NCBI GenBank assembly: GCA_022606425.2
Contig: JAHDVF020000015.1
Coordinates: 62,001-126,000 of the forward strand
Direction of reading: 5' to 3'
Length of the DNA stretch: 64,000 bases
DNA from: Lepidostoma basale
Lineage: Eukaryota > Arthropoda > Insecta > Trichoptera > Lepidostomatidae
The notes under the pieces were generated by a model. That model did not search any database. It worked only from the letters and a program-made list of their open reading frames with translations, and was not told the origin of the DNA. Made by a program: the position numbers and the translations under genes. Positions 35,001 through 38,000 of this stretch are shown one piece after another (the stretch's first letter is position 1; every line of letters begins with the position of its first letter).

Positions 35001-38000
35001 ACTACTCCATTGTTTGTGAAAGAATGGTAAAAAATATATATGTTAATGATGTAAATGGAACTAGAAATAGAAGAAGACCGAGTAAAACGTGGCACGATCA
35101 AAAAATCAAATATTGAATGTCGGCCACATGAGGAGTTGGAGAAATCAACGTACATATATGACACAATGTATGAATGTTGAGGAAGCGATAGAAGTGTTCA
35201 ACAAGGAGCGAGAGAAGTGAGAAGCATTCATACATCGTGTCATCACGGACGTCGATTTCTCTGACTCCTCACGTGGCCGACATTCAATATTTGATTTATT
35301 TGATCGTGTCACGTTTTCCTCGGTCTTCCTCTATTTCCAGTTTCTTTCTTTTAAGCATTCTTTGTTTCATTCGTTCTTTCCATGTGTCCAAATCATCTTC
35401 ATGATTCTTTCATTATTTAAATTTGTGTATATTGTGTGATTAGTAATTTTTCTGCTCAGGTCGCAGCTACGGAGCAGAAGACCTGCATAGAGGAGGAGCA
35501 GCGTGAGCGTACCCGGGCGAGGGAGCTGACCGGAAAAGAGTGGCAACCCAAGCACTTCAGCAAGGCGCTCTACGCCGATGGTGAGACACGCTCGCCAGTT
35601 CATCGTTAAATCTGAGATTGAATTCAATCTGAAATTTATTGCAAATGAGATTCAATACAATCTGAAATTGATTATAACTTGAAATTGAGTGAAACCTGAG
35701 ATTAAATGCAATCTAAGATTCAATGCAATCTGAGATTGAATATAATTTGAAATTGAATGAAATATGAAAGAATGCAATCTAAGATTCAATGCAATCTGAG
35801 ATTGAATATAACTTGGAATTGAATGATACCCGAGATTTAATGGAATCTAAGATTCAATGGTATCTGAGATTGTATATAACTTGAAATTGAATGCAATCTA
35901 AGATTCAATGTAATCTGAGATTAAATGTAATTTGAAATTGAATGAAAAACGAGTTTGTATGCAATCTGAGGTTGAATTCAATCTAAAATTGGAATTAAAT
36001 TTGGAATGGAATCTAAGATTGAATTCAATCTAAAATTCATTGTAATCTGAGATTTAATGTAATCTTAGATGGAATGCAATCTAAGATTCAATGGTATCCG
36101 AGATTGAATATAATTTGAAATTGAATGATACCTGAGATTGAATGCAATCTAAAATTTAATTCAAACGAGATTTAATAAAATCTGAGATTGAATGTAATCT
36201 ATAATTAAATGAAACTGATATTGAAAGAGATCAAAGATTGAATGAAGTCTGAAATATAATGCATTGGGTTGATTTTCTTTAAATTAGCATCAAACTTGAA
36301 TGCAGATATGTACACGGAATTTGTATTATCGTAAAACATCACTTATACACTTTTTATGTGTTTTATTATTATCATCAACAATTTATGTAAATATTTTTGA
36401 TAATTTCAATTTCAGAAATGGCACTCCCGAACATACAAGGAGTGGACGCAACCCACACCAGCTACCAGTACAATTACCATAATTTTACGTGAGTTAACTA
36501 ACTAACTAACTAACATCTTAGATTGAAACTTAATAATAAAATATTATATATTGGATATTTCGGAATGTTCGGTCGATTTTTTGTATGAAAATCGCATTTA
36601 TTTGAAAGGAAAATAAAAAAATACATAAATAAAAATATTTTCCATCATTAGCCACTTTCATCTTTCTGGCAGTAGATGAATCCATCGTCAAAAAACTCCT
36701 CGTCTTTTGAGGTGGTAATCCAGGCATCGACCCAATTCTTGACATCTGTATATGAATGGAAGTGCTGCTCTTCTAAGGCATGCGACATGGATCTGAACAA
36801 GTGGTTGTCAGATGGTGCCACATTTGGTGAATTGTCGGTAGACTTCCATCGAGACCGTTTCACCTGGTTTGAGCAGTTCATTTTTCAGTCAAACTTTTTT
36901 GATCTTCCAGGGCGATCTTTGCCGTCAACGCTAAAATCACCAGCTTTGAAGCGTCTGAAACGTCTGAAACAGAACAGAAGAACTTCCCGCAAATGCTTCT
37001 TATTTACCACGAAAGTCGACATTTTAAGGAGCGATAAAACAAATGTTGTTGTGAGAGTGACAAACATTTGCGAACTGAACTTAATTGACAGATGCTCAGG
37101 CAACCTTAAAAAAAATGTCCGGCAGATTTGAAAGATTGAAGCAGCCAGAGCCCTCTGTTGTAAAACGAACCGAACTTTCTGAAACACCTAATAGATATTC
37201 AAGTGGATATAATGTATAATATTATATTTGATGTTTGGATGTTCTCTCACCAGGCCGTGGGATGACGCCGTGGAAGTTTTGGAGTACGAGGAAGACTACG
37301 TCATCAAAACGTTGCGTCGGCAGGCGCACAGCATCCAGCCGTGCTCCAGTCTTCAAGTTAGAACCCAGCCTGAGGTATGTACGGTTATTATCCCTTGACT
37401 TCTTCCCAGGCATGCTAAAATACCAATCATCAGAAAGATGGAGGAATATTCACTTAAGAAAGTATTTGGCGACCTTCGTGGCCGAGTGGTAAGTGCATTG
37501 ACTGCCATACCAAAGGTCCCGGATTCGATTCCCGGCGATGACAGTATGACTGTCAAACTGTCTTTGGTCTAGTATGGAATTCACGTGACAATAAAATGGC
37601 GATAGATTGGCTACCTATCACATGTCACGAGTCACTATGATAGCTATAATACCCTTTACATCGATTTGGCTCATGCTGTCATGATGTAAAGAGCGATACA
37701 ACAAAATAATAATAATATGTTAACGATGTAAATGGAGTGCGGAGTCGAGGTAGACTACGTAGAATCAGAGTAGGAAGAGAATTGTTCACTGCACCTCATC
37801 ATGAAAGGTAAGATTGAGGATAGGCGCAGTGTGGGAAGACCCCGGATGTCCTGGCTAGAAAACGTCAAAGAGTGGACCGGAATTCGGAGGGTGGGGGAGT
37901 TGTTCCGGCTAGCACAGAACAGAGACCTTCGCCAGAGTGATAGCCAACGTCGGCTGGACCTGACATGGCACTTTGTGAAAAAGATTAATGTCTTTTAAGA

